A DNA stretch of 64,000 nucleotides from Psychrobacter sp. Choline-02u-9 (GTDB lineage Bacteria > Pseudomonadota > Gammaproteobacteria > Pseudomonadales > Moraxellaceae). The notes under the pieces were generated by a model that was not told the DNA's origin, searched no databases, and saw only the letters and a program-made list of their open reading frames with translations. Below, piece by piece: positions 53,810-63,248 of this stretch. A program made the position numbers and the translations under genes. The DNA lies in contig NZ_PJBF01000040.1 in assembly GCF_002836505.1 (NCBI RefSeq), positions 124,001 to 188,000 on the forward strand. The letters are read 5' to 3'. Each line of letters begins with the position of its first letter. The stretch's first letter is position 1.

Positions 53810-55963
53810 ATGATTAAAAGAATATTTTTAATACTATTGATATTGATATTAGCGGCAAGTTTTTTTTATTTTGACCTAAATCAATTATTGACGCTTGATG
53901 GCTTAAAAGGGTCGATGGCACAATTTAATGACTATAAAGCGCAGTCACCACTATTAATTATCGGTGGATTTTTCTTACTATATGTCATCGTTACTGCCCT
54001 CTCCTTACCAGGCGCTGCGATTTTGACGCTAGCCGCTGGTGCGCTATTTGGTTTGGTTCAGGGCTTACTCGTTGCCTCATTTGCATCGAGTATTGGTGCT
54101 ACCATTGCCTTCTTGGCATCGCGATATCTACTGCGTGACACCATCAAACAGCGCTTTCCTGAGCGGTTGGCAGCTATTGATGCAGGCGTCGAAAAAGAAG
54201 GTGGGTTTTATTTATTTACCTTACGTCTGGTACCCATATTTCCATTCTTTTTGATTAACCTATTGATGGGTGTGACGTCTATTAAAACATGGACTTATTA
54301 CTGGGTCAGTCAAATCGGTATGCTGGCTGGGACGTTTGTTTTTGTCAATGCAGGGACACAGCTGGCACAAATAGACAGTTTATCGGGTATTTTATCTTTC
54401 AACTTAATTGTCTCGTTTGCGTTATTAGGTTTCTTCCCATTAATAGCAAAAGGAGTGTTGAACATGTTTAAAAAACGCCGTGTTTATAAAAACCACACCA
54501 AACCTAAAAGGTTCGATCGCAATATGATTGTGATTGGCGCTGGCGCTGGTGGATTGGTTACAAGCTACATTGCCGCAGCAGTAAAGGCGAAAGTCACACT
54601 GATTGAAGCAGGTGAAATGGGCGGTGATTGTCTCAATTATGGCTGTGTACCTAGTAAAGCCATCATTAAGAGCGCAAAAATCGCTGACCAAATTCGTCAT
54701 GGGGAAAACTACGGTCTAGAGAACACCGTACCGCAGTTTTCGTTCAAAAAAGTGATGGCACGCGTACAGCAAGTAGTGGCTGATATCGCACCGCACGACA
54801 GTGTTGAACGTTATACCAATCTGGGCGTCGATGTGGTCAAAGGCTATGCTAAATTAGTTGACCCGTGGACAGTAGAAATCAAACTGAACGACGGCGGCAT
54901 GCAGACCCTAACAGCGCGCACCATTGTCATTGCCACGGGCGCCCGTCCATTTGTACCACCTCTATCAGGTATAGAAGAAACAGGCTACGTAACCAGTGAC
55001 ACGCTATGGACGAAGTTTGCTGAGCTAGAAGAAGCCCCGAAAAAGCTAGTAGTACTGGGCGGTGGACCAATCGGTAGCGAGCTTGCGCAAAGCTTTGCTC
55101 GCTTAGGCTCTAATGTGACGCAAATTGAGATGAGCGATCGCATTATGGGTAAAGAAGACCTTGAAGTCTCTACCTTTGCTCACCAATCACTTACTGATAG
55201 CGGCGTCAATATTTTAACTTCGCATCAAGCGATGCGCTGCGAGATGCGTGATGGCAAAAAATACATTATCGTCAAACACAATGAAACAGAAATCGATATC
55301 GAGTATGATGAGCTACTTTGTGCGGTTGGTCGTAGCGCACGCCTTGAAGGTTATGGTTTAGAGGCGCTAGGTATCGAAACCAATCGTACTATCGTGACCA
55401 ACGAATATCTCGAGACGTTATATCCCAATATCTTTGCTGCAGGCGATATCGTCGGGCCCTACCAGTTTACTCATGTCGCTGCCCATCAGGGTTGGTACGC
55501 CGCAGTGAATGGTTTATTTGGCAATCTGAAAAAGTTTAAAGTAGATTATCGCGTCATTCCTTGGGTTACATTTATCGACCCAGAAGTCGCTCGTGTTGGT
55601 ATTAACGAGCAAGAAGCCATTGATAAAGGCATCGATTACGAGATTACTCGTTTTGAGTTTGAAGAGTTAGATCGTGCCATTACAGATAGCGCAGCTAAAG
55701 GCTTTATTAAAGTCATTACGCCAAAAGGTAAAGACAAAATATTGGGTGTGACGGTAGTGTCTGAACATGCAGGCGACCTAATCGCTGAATTTGTACTGGC
55801 CATGAAACATGGTCTGGGTCTTAATAAAATATTGGGCACCATTCATAGCTACCCTACTTGGGCTGAAGGCAACAAATACGCAGCTGGTGAGTGGAAACGT
55901 GCTCATGCGCCTGAGACCGTATTGAGTTGGCTAGAGAAATACCATACTTGGCGTCGCGGTTAG
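53810..55963 (+). CDS. Fusion of TVP38/TMEM64 membrane domain with FAD-dependent disulfide oxidoreductase
   Basis: ATG 53810 is used rather than a TTG five codons upstream; the product has 717 residues. The first 220 form a TVP38/TMEM64 (DedA-like) membrane domain with LSLPGAAILTLAAGALFG and GFYLFTLRLVPIFPFFLINLLMGVT. From about 235 on it is a mercuric-reductase/lipoamide-dehydrogenase-type flavoprotein: GAGAGGL FAD motif, GGDCLNYGCVPSK with the redox pair Cys274/Cys279, NADPH motif VLGGGPIGSELAQSF, the FAD-contacting FAAGDIVGPYQFTHVAAHQG and the interface GTIHSYPTWAEG near the C-terminus with the usual catalytic His replaced in context HSYP. Such fusions are known in several bacteria; the electron acceptor is unknown, and mercury reduction is unlikely without an N-terminal HMA domain or mer genes. 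Confidence 0.9.
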   Translation: MIKRIFLILLILILAASFFYFDLNQLLTLDGLKGSMAQFNDYKAQSPLLIIGGFFLLYVIVTALSLPGAAILTLAAGALFGLVQGLLVASFASSIGATIAFLASRYLLRDTIKQRFPERLAAIDAGVEKEGGFYLFTLRLVPIFPFFLINLLMGVTSIKTWTYYWVSQIGMLAGTFVFVNAGTQLAQIDSLSGILSFNLIVSFALLGFFPLIAKGVLNMFKKRRVYKNHTKPKRFDRNMIVIGAGAGGLVTSYIAAAVKAKVTLIEAGEMGGDCLNYGCVPSKAIIKSAKIADQIRHGENYGLENTVPQFSFKKVMARVQQVVADIAPHDSVERYTNLGVDVVKGYAKLVDPWTVEIKLNDGGMQTLTARTIVIATGARPFVPPLSGIEETGYVTSDTLWTKFAELEEAPKKLVVLGGGPIGSELAQSFARLGSNVTQIEMSDRIMGKEDLEVSTFAHQSLTDSGVNILTSHQAMRCEMRDGKKYIIVKHNETEIDIEYDELLCAVGRSARLEGYGLEALGIETNRTIVTNEYLETLYPNIFAAGDIVGPYQFTHVAAHQGWYAAVNGLFGNLKKFKVDYRVIPWVTFIDPEVARVGINEQEAIDKGIDYEITRFEFEELDRAITDSAAKGFIKVITPKGKDKILGVTVVSEHAGDLIAEFVLAMKHGLGLNKILGTIHSYPTWAEGNKYAAGEWKRAHAPETVLSWLEKYHTWRRG

Positions 55964-56132
55964 TTAATGGCAGTTTGCTCGTAGGCATCGTTAAATGATG
56001 CGACTGGTGGGAAAGCTCTAAAAAAAGCCGAACAAAACTGGTTTAGATTTCGTAGTATCTGTTTGGTTTGATATGACAGCCTATGAGATCTTTACCGGCT
56101 TTACTAACATTTAAATCATAACGGAAATTTGA

Positions 56133-57431
56133 ATGCGCGTTATTACCACTTTACCGATGCTCAAACGTCTTACGCGATATAGCACCTACGCTATGGTGAT
56201 GAGCATTTGTATTGGTATATCAGCAAGCACAGCATCGCCAACTACTGCCAATATTAACCAAGACTTATCACCTTGGCAGCAGATAGAAACCCAAGGCAGC
56301 AACCAAGACGTTTACTTTTATGCATGGGGCGGTGATCCACAGATTAACGCCTATCTACAATGGGTCGCCGATCAAGTCGATGATAAATACAATATCAACT
56401 TAGTCCATGTTAAATTGAGTGACACCAGTGAAGCAGTCAGTCGGGTACTCGCAGAAAAATCTGCTCATAATGACGATCAAGGCAGTGTGGATCTCATCTG
56501 GATTAATGGTGCTAACTTTGCCACTATGAGTGAAAACTCATTATTACTTAAACAATGGGCAAACAAACTGCCTAATTTTACGTTGACTGATCCGGACAAT
56601 AATCCAACTGTAAATTTCGACTTTGGTGTGCCGACCAACGGCATGGAAGCACCATGGGGACAAGCCGCTCTGACGTTTTATTACGACAGCCTTTCGACCA
56701 GTAAACCGCCAACAACGCTAACTGAACTGACCACTTGGACAGCACAAAACCCTGGCCGCTTTAGCTACCCAAAGCCGCCTGATTTTTTGGGTATGAGTTT
56801 CTTAAAGTACGTCTTAGTTATGCTGCATGAGCAACAAGACGCTCAAACGGGTAAAGACATTAGTGCGCAGCTCAACTTGCCTGCCACTGAAGTAAACACC
56901 GCGCTTGTATTAGATCCGCTGTGGGCGTTTTTAGATGGCTTTCATCCAACCTTATGGCGTAAGGGCGAGCAGTTTGTACAGACAGGGGCGCAGATGCGGC
57001 GCTTGGTCGATGATACGGAGCTGAGTCTCGCGTTTACCTTTTCAGCACCAGAAGTTCCTGCAGCCGTACAGCGTTATGACTTACCCCAGAGCATTCGCAG
57101 CTTTGCCATGAGCGACGGCAGCTTAAGCAATACTCATTTTGTTGCTATCCCTTATAACGCTAGCCATCCTCAGGCGGCACAATTAGTAGCCAACTTCTTA
57201 ATGAGTCCAGAAGCCCAAGCAAAAAAACAAAGCCCTTCAGTATGGGGTGACAAAAGCGTACTGGTTCAATCTACACTTAGCCCTGTACAACAAGCATTAT
57301 TCAAAACCAAGCAGCCTCATCCAAGCGCCCTACCCTTTGACAGTGTCAAACGCACGGTAAGCGAGCCGCATCCAAGTTGGGTAGAGGCCATCCAGCAAGG
57401 CTGGCAAGCACGTTATGGGGTGAGTCCATGA
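56133..57431 (+). CDS. ynjB: ABC transporter substrate-binding protein, YnjB-like
   Basis: The 432-residue protein has an N-terminal signal peptide (cleavage near residue 35) and the YnjB layout of a periplasmic binding protein of the polyamine/sulfate/iron type: DVYFYAWGGDPQINAYLQWVA, VDLIWINGANFATM, NGMEAPWGQAALTFYYD, FSYPKPPDFLGMSFLKY. Its stop overlaps the permease start (ATGA), and the ATPase gene follows. The substrate of the ynjBCD system is not established to my knowledge; thiamine-like or metal compounds have been discussed for related binding proteins. Identification rests on the shared motifs and the conserved order with ynjC, ynjD and ynjF. Confidence 0.88.
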   Translation: MRVITTLPMLKRLTRYSTYAMVMSICIGISASTASPTTANINQDLSPWQQIETQGSNQDVYFYAWGGDPQINAYLQWVADQVDDKYNINLVHVKLSDTSEAVSRVLAEKSAHNDDQGSVDLIWINGANFATMSENSLLLKQWANKLPNFTLTDPDNNPTVNFDFGVPTNGMEAPWGQAALTFYYDSLSTSKPPTTLTELTTWTAQNPGRFSYPKPPDFLGMSFLKYVLVMLHEQQDAQTGKDISAQLNLPATEVNTALVLDPLWAFLDGFHPTLWRKGEQFVQTGAQMRRLVDDTELSLAFTFSAPEVPAAVQRYDLPQSIRSFAMSDGSLSNTHFVAIPYNASHPQAAQLVANFLMSPEAQAKKQSPSVWGDKSVLVQSTLSPVQQALFKTKQPHPSALPFDSVKRTVSEPHPSWVEAIQQGWQARYGVSP

Positions 57432-59191
57432 GCCAAGGTTTTGGTAAAATAACGAAAAAAGGTGATAAACCTAGACCTATTATGATTGAGAAAAAAGATC
57501 TGTTTACGCGTATCGTGTCTTTTAGTCCTAAACTCTTAATTCTCATATTAATACTACCGGTACTCTGTGGCCTCATCTGTGTACTATTACCTGCTCTGAG
57601 CTGGCTTCCTGCCCTAGAAAAAACAACCTTGAATCTGCAAGGGTTTATAGACCTGTGGCAAACGCCTGGTATCACGCAGATGGCTGCATTAAGTCTGGCT
57701 ACAGGACTTATCAGCACCTTACTTGCTTTTGTCATTGCCCTGATGATATTAGCCGCGTTTTTTAACAGTGTTTGGTTGCAGCGTATTGAGCACTTACTAA
57801 GCCCTATATTGGTCATTCCTCATGCAGCTGCAGCTATTGCCGTTGGATTTTTGATTGCGCCATCAGGCATGTTTGCACGGCTCATCTCCCCCTGGCTAAC
57901 TGGTTGGGAGATGGCACCCGATGGTATGTTTCCGCATGATCCGTACGGTATTAGCATCATCTTGGGTTTAACCTTAAAAGAGCTGCCTTTTCTGTTATTA
58001 ATGGCTTTAGGCGCGCTGGCTCAGCCTGAGCTTGGCAAAAAATTGCGTCAGCAATATACCGTCGCGCTCAATCTTGGTTACTACCCAATTACTGCTTTTT
58101 TTAAGGCGGTCTTGCCTCTGTTATATTCTTTTCTACGTTTGCCTATTTTGGCAGTGCTTGCCTATGCCAGTGCGAGCGTTGAGATGCCGTTGATATTGGG
58201 CCCTAACACACCGCCAACGCTTGCTGTCTCTATCATACAATGGTTCAACGATGTTGACCTGACCCTGCGTATCAAGGCATCAGCAGGCGCATTATTACAG
58301 CTCGCATTGACAGCAGGTTTAGTCGTCTTTTGGCTGGGCGGCGAAAAAGCTATCAAAACAATATTTAGTGTTTCGTCAATCAATGGCAAGCGTCATTATG
58401 CAGACGCTATCTGGCAAAAAGTCACCGCTATGCTTACCGTAGGCGTGATTGGTTTTATGCTACTGTCACTCTCTGGCCTCGTTTTATGGGCATTTGCAGG
58501 ATTTTGGCGGTTTCCGGCGATGCTACCAGAGCAATTCGTATTATTACACTTTCAAAGTGCCTTTACCCAAATGAGCACACCATTGGTCAATACGCTTAGC
58601 ATTGGGGCCGTCAGTACTGCCTTTGCTGTTTTTCTGACTTTGCTATGCTTGGAAGCTGAGCAACTGAGTGCTAAGCCATTGTCACACTTCACCAGTTTTA
58701 TTATTTACTTACCGCTCTTGGTGCCAAGTATTGCTTTCTTGTTTGGCTTGGTATGGTTGCAGCAGTTGGCCAATCATCAATCAGAATTTTTTAATGTGGC
58801 ATTTGCCCATCTTTTATTCGTGCTACCGTACGTGTTTTTATCATTGGCCAGTAGCTATCGACGCTTAGACTCACGTTTCGCTCATGTGGCCGCCAGCCTT
58901 GGCGCTGCTCCTATCAAAGTATTTTTTCAGATAAAACTGCCGCAGTTATTTGCCCCTATTTTAATTGCCATTGCGCTCGGTCTAGCGATCAGCTTCGGCC
59001 AGTACTTGCCAACTCTATTGGCGGGTGGCGGACGTATTGCCACTATCACAACAGAAGCAGTGACACTGGCGAATGGAGCCAGTAGGCGTACCAGTGCTGT
59101 TTATGCCATCATGCAAATGGCGCTACCGCTCATCGGTTTTATAGTGGCTTGGATGCTACCCAAATACTTTTTTAGAAGTGGCGCGCGGTAG
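57428..59191 (+). CDS. ynjC: ABC transporter permease, YnjC-like (double-length)
   Basis: ATG 57428 overlaps the ynjB stop and is preferred to an upstream in-frame start (587 residues). The protein contains two binding-protein-dependent permease halves with about 12 hydrophobic helices; the EAA-type loops that dock to the ATPase appear as LRQQYTVALNLGYYPITAFFKAVLP in the first half and DSRFAHVAASLGAAPIKVFFQIKLP in the second. A fused double permease is typical for YnjC. It should form the channel with the YnjD ATPase. The substrate is unknown. Confidence 0.9.
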   Translation: MSQGFGKITKKGDKPRPIMIEKKDLFTRIVSFSPKLLILILILPVLCGLICVLLPALSWLPALEKTTLNLQGFIDLWQTPGITQMAALSLATGLISTLLAFVIALMILAAFFNSVWLQRIEHLLSPILVIPHAAAAIAVGFLIAPSGMFARLISPWLTGWEMAPDGMFPHDPYGISIILGLTLKELPFLLLMALGALAQPELGKKLRQQYTVALNLGYYPITAFFKAVLPLLYSFLRLPILAVLAYASASVEMPLILGPNTPPTLAVSIIQWFNDVDLTLRIKASAGALLQLALTAGLVVFWLGGEKAIKTIFSVSSINGKRHYADAIWQKVTAMLTVGVIGFMLLSLSGLVLWAFAGFWRFPAMLPEQFVLLHFQSAFTQMSTPLVNTLSIGAVSTAFAVFLTLLCLEAEQLSAKPLSHFTSFIIYLPLLVPSIAFLFGLVWLQQLANHQSEFFNVAFAHLLFVLPYVFLSLASSYRRLDSRFAHVAASLGAAPIKVFFQIKLPQLFAPILIAIALGLAISFGQYLPTLLAGGGRIATITTEAVTLANGASRRTSAVYAIMQMALPLIGFIVAWMLPKYFFRSGAR

Positions 59192-59323
59192 CAAGCTGTT
59201 CATGAATAAGAACAGTTGTGAAAAGTATCAGGTATCGAAAACAGCCGTTATGAAAAAAATAGCCGCTAAAAATATTAAACATTCAAATAATTAGTCATGA
59301 AAAACGCAAATAAAGGGTTCCTG

Positions 59324-59956
59324 ATGCCATCATCTCTACAGATAAAAGACTTACAGCTGTTTCGTCAAAACGAGCAGTTATTGAATATCAATGAGAACAT
59401 TGTTGGTGGCGACATCCTAACCGTAATGGGCCCTTCTGGTAGTGGCAAGTCCAGTTTACTCAACTGGCTAACAGGCACTTTGGCGAGTGACTTTACCGCG
59501 ACGGGTACTGTCTGGTTAAACGATAAAAATGTGACTCACCTGCCTGCGCATTTGCGCCGTATTGGCGTGCTGTATCAAGATGCACTGCTGTTTTCGCACC
59601 TATCAGTCGCAGGCAATATTGCTTTTGCCATGCCAAAAGGAAACAAAAAACAGCGAGTTAAAAAAATAGCGCAGTCTTTAGCGCAAGTGGGTTTAGAGGG
59701 GATGGGAGATCGTCATCCTGATAATCTATCAGGTGGTCAACAAGCACGTGTCGCCCTACTGCGCACGCTGCTGAGTGAGCCCAAAGCGATACTACTTGAT
59801 GAGCCGTTTAGCAAACTTGATACTCAATTGAGAATGGATACGCGACAATTGGTATTCGATCAGATTCGTACTCATAAGTTGCCTGCTATTATGGTCACGC
59901 ACGACCAAAGTGACGCTGAAGCAGCCAATGGCAAAGTTATTTATGTAGGACGATAA
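59324..59956 (+). CDS. ynjD: ABC transporter ATPase, YnjD-like
   Basis: ATG 59324 is used because AAAGGG lies just before it; a start nine codons upstream has no ribosome site. The 210-residue ATPase has Walker A GPSGSGKSS at 36-44, Q-loop LYQDALLF, signature LSGGQQARV at 135-143, Walker B AILLDEPF and the switch His in VTHDQSD. The short length (no C-terminal regulatory domain) fits YnjD. It powers the YnjBC system and lies 132 bp after ynjC. Confidence 0.9.
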   Translation: MPSSLQIKDLQLFRQNEQLLNINENIVGGDILTVMGPSGSGKSSLLNWLTGTLASDFTATGTVWLNDKNVTHLPAHLRRIGVLYQDALLFSHLSVAGNIAFAMPKGNKKQRVKKIAQSLAQVGLEGMGDRHPDNLSGGQQARVALLRTLLSEPKAILLDEPFSKLDTQLRMDTRQLVFDQIRTHKLPAIMVTHDQSDAEAANGKVIYVGR

Positions 59957-60036
59957 TTTTAGATATCAGAGTCAAATATCAACGCTAAATACCCAGTCAA
60001 AGTATCAAAACAAGCAAAATATAAAAGGCAGCTCGC

Positions 60037-60663
60037 ATGCTAGACAAATTTATTACGCCCGTCATCAAGCCGCTGCTAACCCCGATAGTAGCGACATTGC
60101 ATAAGTTCGGTATTACGGCTGATCAGCTTACAGTAGCTGGATTCTTGGTTGGTATGTTGGCATTGCCACTCCTCGCGTTTGAGCTATGGTATGGCGCACT
60201 GGCAGTGATTATATTGAATCGTATTTTTGATGGGCTGGATGGCGCAATGGCACGCTATGCCCAGCAAAGCTCAAACGCAGGCGGTTATTTAGATATCACC
60301 CTCGATTTTTTGTTTTATGCCGCTGTGCCACTAGGGTTTATTTTGGCCAACCCTGCACAAAACGCTATTGCAGGTGCCTTGTTATTAGCAGCATTTATCG
60401 GGACAGGTTCGAGCTTTTTGGCCTTTGCGATTTCTGCAGAAAAGTTTCAATTAGACAAGCCACAGTTTAAATATAAGAGCTTTTATTATCTTAATGGTCT
60501 TACAGAAGGCACCGAGACTATTGCTCTTTTTATTGCCCTCTGTATTTGGCCTCAGCATTTCGTGCTATTTGCTGGCATCTTTGCTACTGCCTGCGCTATT
60601 ACTATTTTTACTCGTATACATGGTGGGTATCATACCCTCAAACAGCTCGAATCTATCAAGTAA
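60037..60663 (+). CDS. ynjF: CDP-alcohol phosphatidyltransferase family protein, YnjF-like
   Basis: The 208-residue membrane protein has the complete CDP-alcohol phosphotransferase motif D-x2-D-G-x2-A-R-x9-G-x3-D-x3-D: Asp65, Asp68, Gly69, Ala72, Arg73, Gly83, Asp86 and Asp90, with about six hydrophobic helices. It would transfer a phosphatidyl or similar group from a CDP-alcohol to an acceptor alcohol. The position after ynjBCD is the same as for ynjF in Escherichia coli, where ynjE (a sulfurtransferase) sits in between; ynjE is missing here. The exact lipid or alcohol substrate is unknown. Confidence 0.88.
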   Translation: MLDKFITPVIKPLLTPIVATLHKFGITADQLTVAGFLVGMLALPLLAFELWYGALAVIILNRIFDGLDGAMARYAQQSSNAGGYLDITLDFLFYAAVPLGFILANPAQNAIAGALLLAAFIGTGSSFLAFAISAEKFQLDKPQFKYKSFYYLNGLTEGTETIALFIALCIWPQHFVLFAGIFATACAITIFTRIHGGYHTLKQLESIK

Positions 60664-60707
60664 GCGTCTAGAGATATACGCCGTATCAAAACCCAACCAT
60701 CATACCG

Positions 60708-61319
60708 CTAAACATTTACCGAATCGTCCAGTCGCAGTGCTTCTATAGATAAAGCCATATCTTCAGCAAGGGCGTGTACCGTCGAGCTCTCTATGTCACG
60801 CTGTGCAAAGGCACGCAGTCCCATGACTTCTGCCTGTAAGCGGCGTCCAAGTCTAACCGGATCAAGCTCACTATCCATCTCACCGACACTCTGCGCTTCC
60901 TTAAAGCATTCTATGAATCGCGTCTCCATACCTGCCAGCAGCATCTCCACCTTGGTTAACGCTGTCTGCTCACGCGCACCCAGCTCTAGTAAGCTCTTGA
61001 CCAACATACAGGCTCGGCTAGGTAACGCCTTATCACGAATCCCGCCAAGCTGACGTATATAAGCGGCAAGTCCTAATAAAGGCGTTTTATGATGGCTCAA
61101 CACTCGCTCAAGCTCAGTCAACCCTAGACGTGCATAGTATTCTAGCGCCTCTTGAAACAGGCCTTCTTTATTACCAAAAGCGGCATAGATACTGCCTGGG
61201 CGCATATCGAGTGCTTGCTCGATGTCTTTTAGAGACGTGGCATGAAAGCCCTTTTGCCAAAAAAGCTGTAGCGCACGCTCCAAGGCGTCATGACGGTTGT
61301 AAAGTGCGGTGCGTGACAT
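60708..61319 (-). CDS. TetR-family transcriptional regulator (second copy type)
   Basis: ATG 61319 has GGGGCA before it and is preferred to an ATG four codons upstream (203 residues). The helix-turn-helix (about 10-55) has TSLKDIEQALDMRPGSIYAA and FGNKEGLF after it, nearly the same recognition helix as the TetR at 36892, and the ligand domain keeps a single Cys in SRACMLVKSLLEL. The 16-bp palindrome at 61377 lies 58 bp upstream of the start, which is a typical autoregulatory position; it is the same motif as at 38429-39155 and 52978-53061. This makes it the best candidate for the regulator of that regulon. The ligand is unknown, electrophiles or quinones being likely from the gene set. Confidence 0.87.
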   Translation of the reverse strand: MSRTALYNRHDALERALQLFWQKGFHATSLKDIEQALDMRPGSIYAAFGNKEGLFQEALEYYARLGLTELERVLSHHKTPLLGLAAYIRQLGGIRDKALPSRACMLVKSLLELGAREQTALTKVEMLLAGMETRFIECFKEAQSVGEMDSELDPVRLGRRLQAEVMGLRAFAQRDIESSTVHALAEDMALSIEALRLDDSVNV

Positions 61320-61376
61320 AATGTGCCCCATTTAAAAAGCCGTGACCTCATATAAAAATGGGCACGGCTATAAAAC

Positions 61377-61392
61377 TTGAATGATTGCTCAA
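61377..61392. promoter_or_regulatory. TetR-type palindrome (TTGAATGATTGCTCAA), probable autoregulatory site
   Basis: The motif lies 58 bp upstream of the second TetR gene and shares the half-site GATTGCTCAA with 39072-39087. Confidence 0.6.
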
Positions 61393-61566
61393 TTTTATCC
61401 TGAATGGGTGCGACAGTAAAGTTAATATAAGAAACGGTCTGGTAAACAAACGTAATGCTAGAGCGTGACCTAGCTATCAATAATCACTCTACAATAATTC
61501 AACAGGCATGCTGATAGCTAGTAAATGGTCTCTACAGTGGCTAGTGATAATCTAATTGGAATCCAA

Positions 61567-63093
61567 TTAATCGGTTAGTAATACGTGTTTGCTCTTTTGA
61601 TAAGCGGACAAACCATCACCGCCCAACTCACGGCCGATACCGCTTTGTTTAAATCCGCCCCAGCCTGCTTCTGGCAGTACGATTTGTTGCCCGTTAATCC
61701 AGATATGTCCGGCTTTTATTTGTAGCGCCATCTCGAGTGCGGCAGTCTCATCAGCGCTCACGATGGTTGCTGCTAGAGCAAACTTGCTATCATTAGCTAG
61801 GCGAATAGCCTCTGCGTCGTCAGTAAAGGTTGCACAGACTAATACAGGGCCAAACACTTCCTCCATCCATAATTGGCTGGTCGTTGGCACATCCGTATAG
61901 ATAGTAGGCATCGCAAAATAGCCAGATGCTTCTAATAGCTCACCGCCAGTTAAGCAATTCAGATTTTCAGCTGTCGCAATATCAAAGAATTTCTTAACTT
62001 GATTCAGCTGCTGCTCGCTCACCAATGGACCCATTTGCGTTTCTGTCGCAAAACCATCACCAATTTGCAAACTTTCCGTTTTAACTTTTAACGTATCAAA
62101 CAGTTGTGTAGCGACATTTTGATGGACAATCAGACGCGACGTGGCCGAGCATATCTGACCTGCATTGGTAAATATACCACCAATGATTAAATCGCAAGCG
62201 TAATCAATATCAGCATCTGCGCAGACCACAATAGCAGACTTGCCACCTAGCTCTAAACTGATGTCTTTGATGCCTTTTGCTGCTTGAATCATGACCTTTT
62301 CGCCGACTACATTACTACCTGTAAACGATACTTTGTCAATCAGCGGATGACTGGTCATAGCAGTGCCCACTTCAGCAGCACCCGGTAAGATATTAACCAC
62401 TCCTTTTGGCAAGCCAATCTCAGATAAGATATTACCTAGCATAAGCTCTGGTAATAGTGTCACTTCAGACGGTTTCAATAGCACGGTACATCCTGCCGCT
62501 AGCGCAGGAGCCAACTTCCAAGAGGTCGTCACCATTGGGAAATTCCAAGGGGTAATCAGCGCACAAACACCCACTGGCGAGTATGTCTTTAACAAGCGTA
62601 TGCCTGACTCAAGCGTTGAGACCTTAGACCACGTTGCCTGCTCTGTGATGAGATTGGCATAGTAGCGATAGCAGGCAATGGCGTCCCCTACGTCTATCTT
62701 TGCTTCTTCAATTGGCTTGCCGTTGTTTAATACAGACAGCCCAACCAAGGTATCAAATTGCTGTTCCATAGACTCTGCAATCGCATTTAGATAGCGGGCA
62801 CGCTCGCTTACCGTGGTCTGTGACCAGCCAGCAAACGCTTCATCAGCCGCTGCAACTGCCTGCTCTACATGGGCACTGGTGCATAAGCGCATCGTTGCAA
62901 TTACATTGCCTGAATTTGGATCATACAACGCATGGTTATTTGTATTATCAAAGCTTGCATTACCAGAATCAGTCGCGAGCGCTTCAATCGTAACCCAGTC
63001 ACCATTGATATAAGCGGCATTGAGTACAACTTCGGTTTGAGCCGTTTGTATGGCAGTTTCTCTGGTTAAATCTGTAGAGTTCAGCATTTCCAT
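61567..63093 (-). CDS. NAD(P)+-dependent aldehyde dehydrogenase
   Basis: ATG 63093 is preferred to a TTG ten codons upstream (508 residues). The enzyme is a complete ALDH: TPWNFP (about 181), KPSE, FTGSNVVGEKV, the general base Glu281 in LELGGKS, and the nucleophile Cys315 in GQICSATSR, then EEVFGPVL and the C-terminal PEAGWGGFKQSGIGRELG. The last motif (GxKxSGIGRE) is common in betaine-aldehyde and similar dehydrogenases. It oxidises an aldehyde to an acid; the natural substrate cannot be told from the sequence. It lies 155 bp after the YjiH-like gene on the same strand and 247 bp before the TetR gene. Confidence 0.92.
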   Translation of the reverse strand: MEMLNSTDLTRETAIQTAQTEVVLNAAYINGDWVTIEALATDSGNASFDNTNNHALYDPNSGNVIATMRLCTSAHVEQAVAAADEAFAGWSQTTVSERARYLNAIAESMEQQFDTLVGLSVLNNGKPIEEAKIDVGDAIACYRYYANLITEQATWSKVSTLESGIRLLKTYSPVGVCALITPWNFPMVTTSWKLAPALAAGCTVLLKPSEVTLLPELMLGNILSEIGLPKGVVNILPGAAEVGTAMTSHPLIDKVSFTGSNVVGEKVMIQAAKGIKDISLELGGKSAIVVCADADIDYACDLIIGGIFTNAGQICSATSRLIVHQNVATQLFDTLKVKTESLQIGDGFATETQMGPLVSEQQLNQVKKFFDIATAENLNCLTGGELLEASGYFAMPTIYTDVPTTSQLWMEEVFGPVLVCATFTDDAEAIRLANDSKFALAATIVSADETAALEMALQIKAGHIWINGQQIVLPEAGWGGFKQSGIGRELGGDGLSAYQKSKHVLLTD

Positions 63094-63248
63094 AATGGTC
63101 AATCGCCTTATATTTTTGATCAAATTGTCTTTATGTGCGTAACGTCCGTAACGTCATTGGCTAAATGGTCGGTTTAACTGACTACAGAAAAACCGACCAT
63201 TTGTATATTATCGTCAGGCTAGATGCCTTGTGAATACTAGACACGCCA

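Noticed and set aside
53795-55963. Mercuric reductase (MerA) assignment for the flavoprotein
   Set aside because: There is no HMA domain, no C-terminal Cys pair and no mer genes nearby; the TVP38 fusion points elsewhere.
57346-57816. 156-residue minus-strand frame over the ynjB/ynjC junction
   Set aside because: Antisense shadow of well-supported genes.
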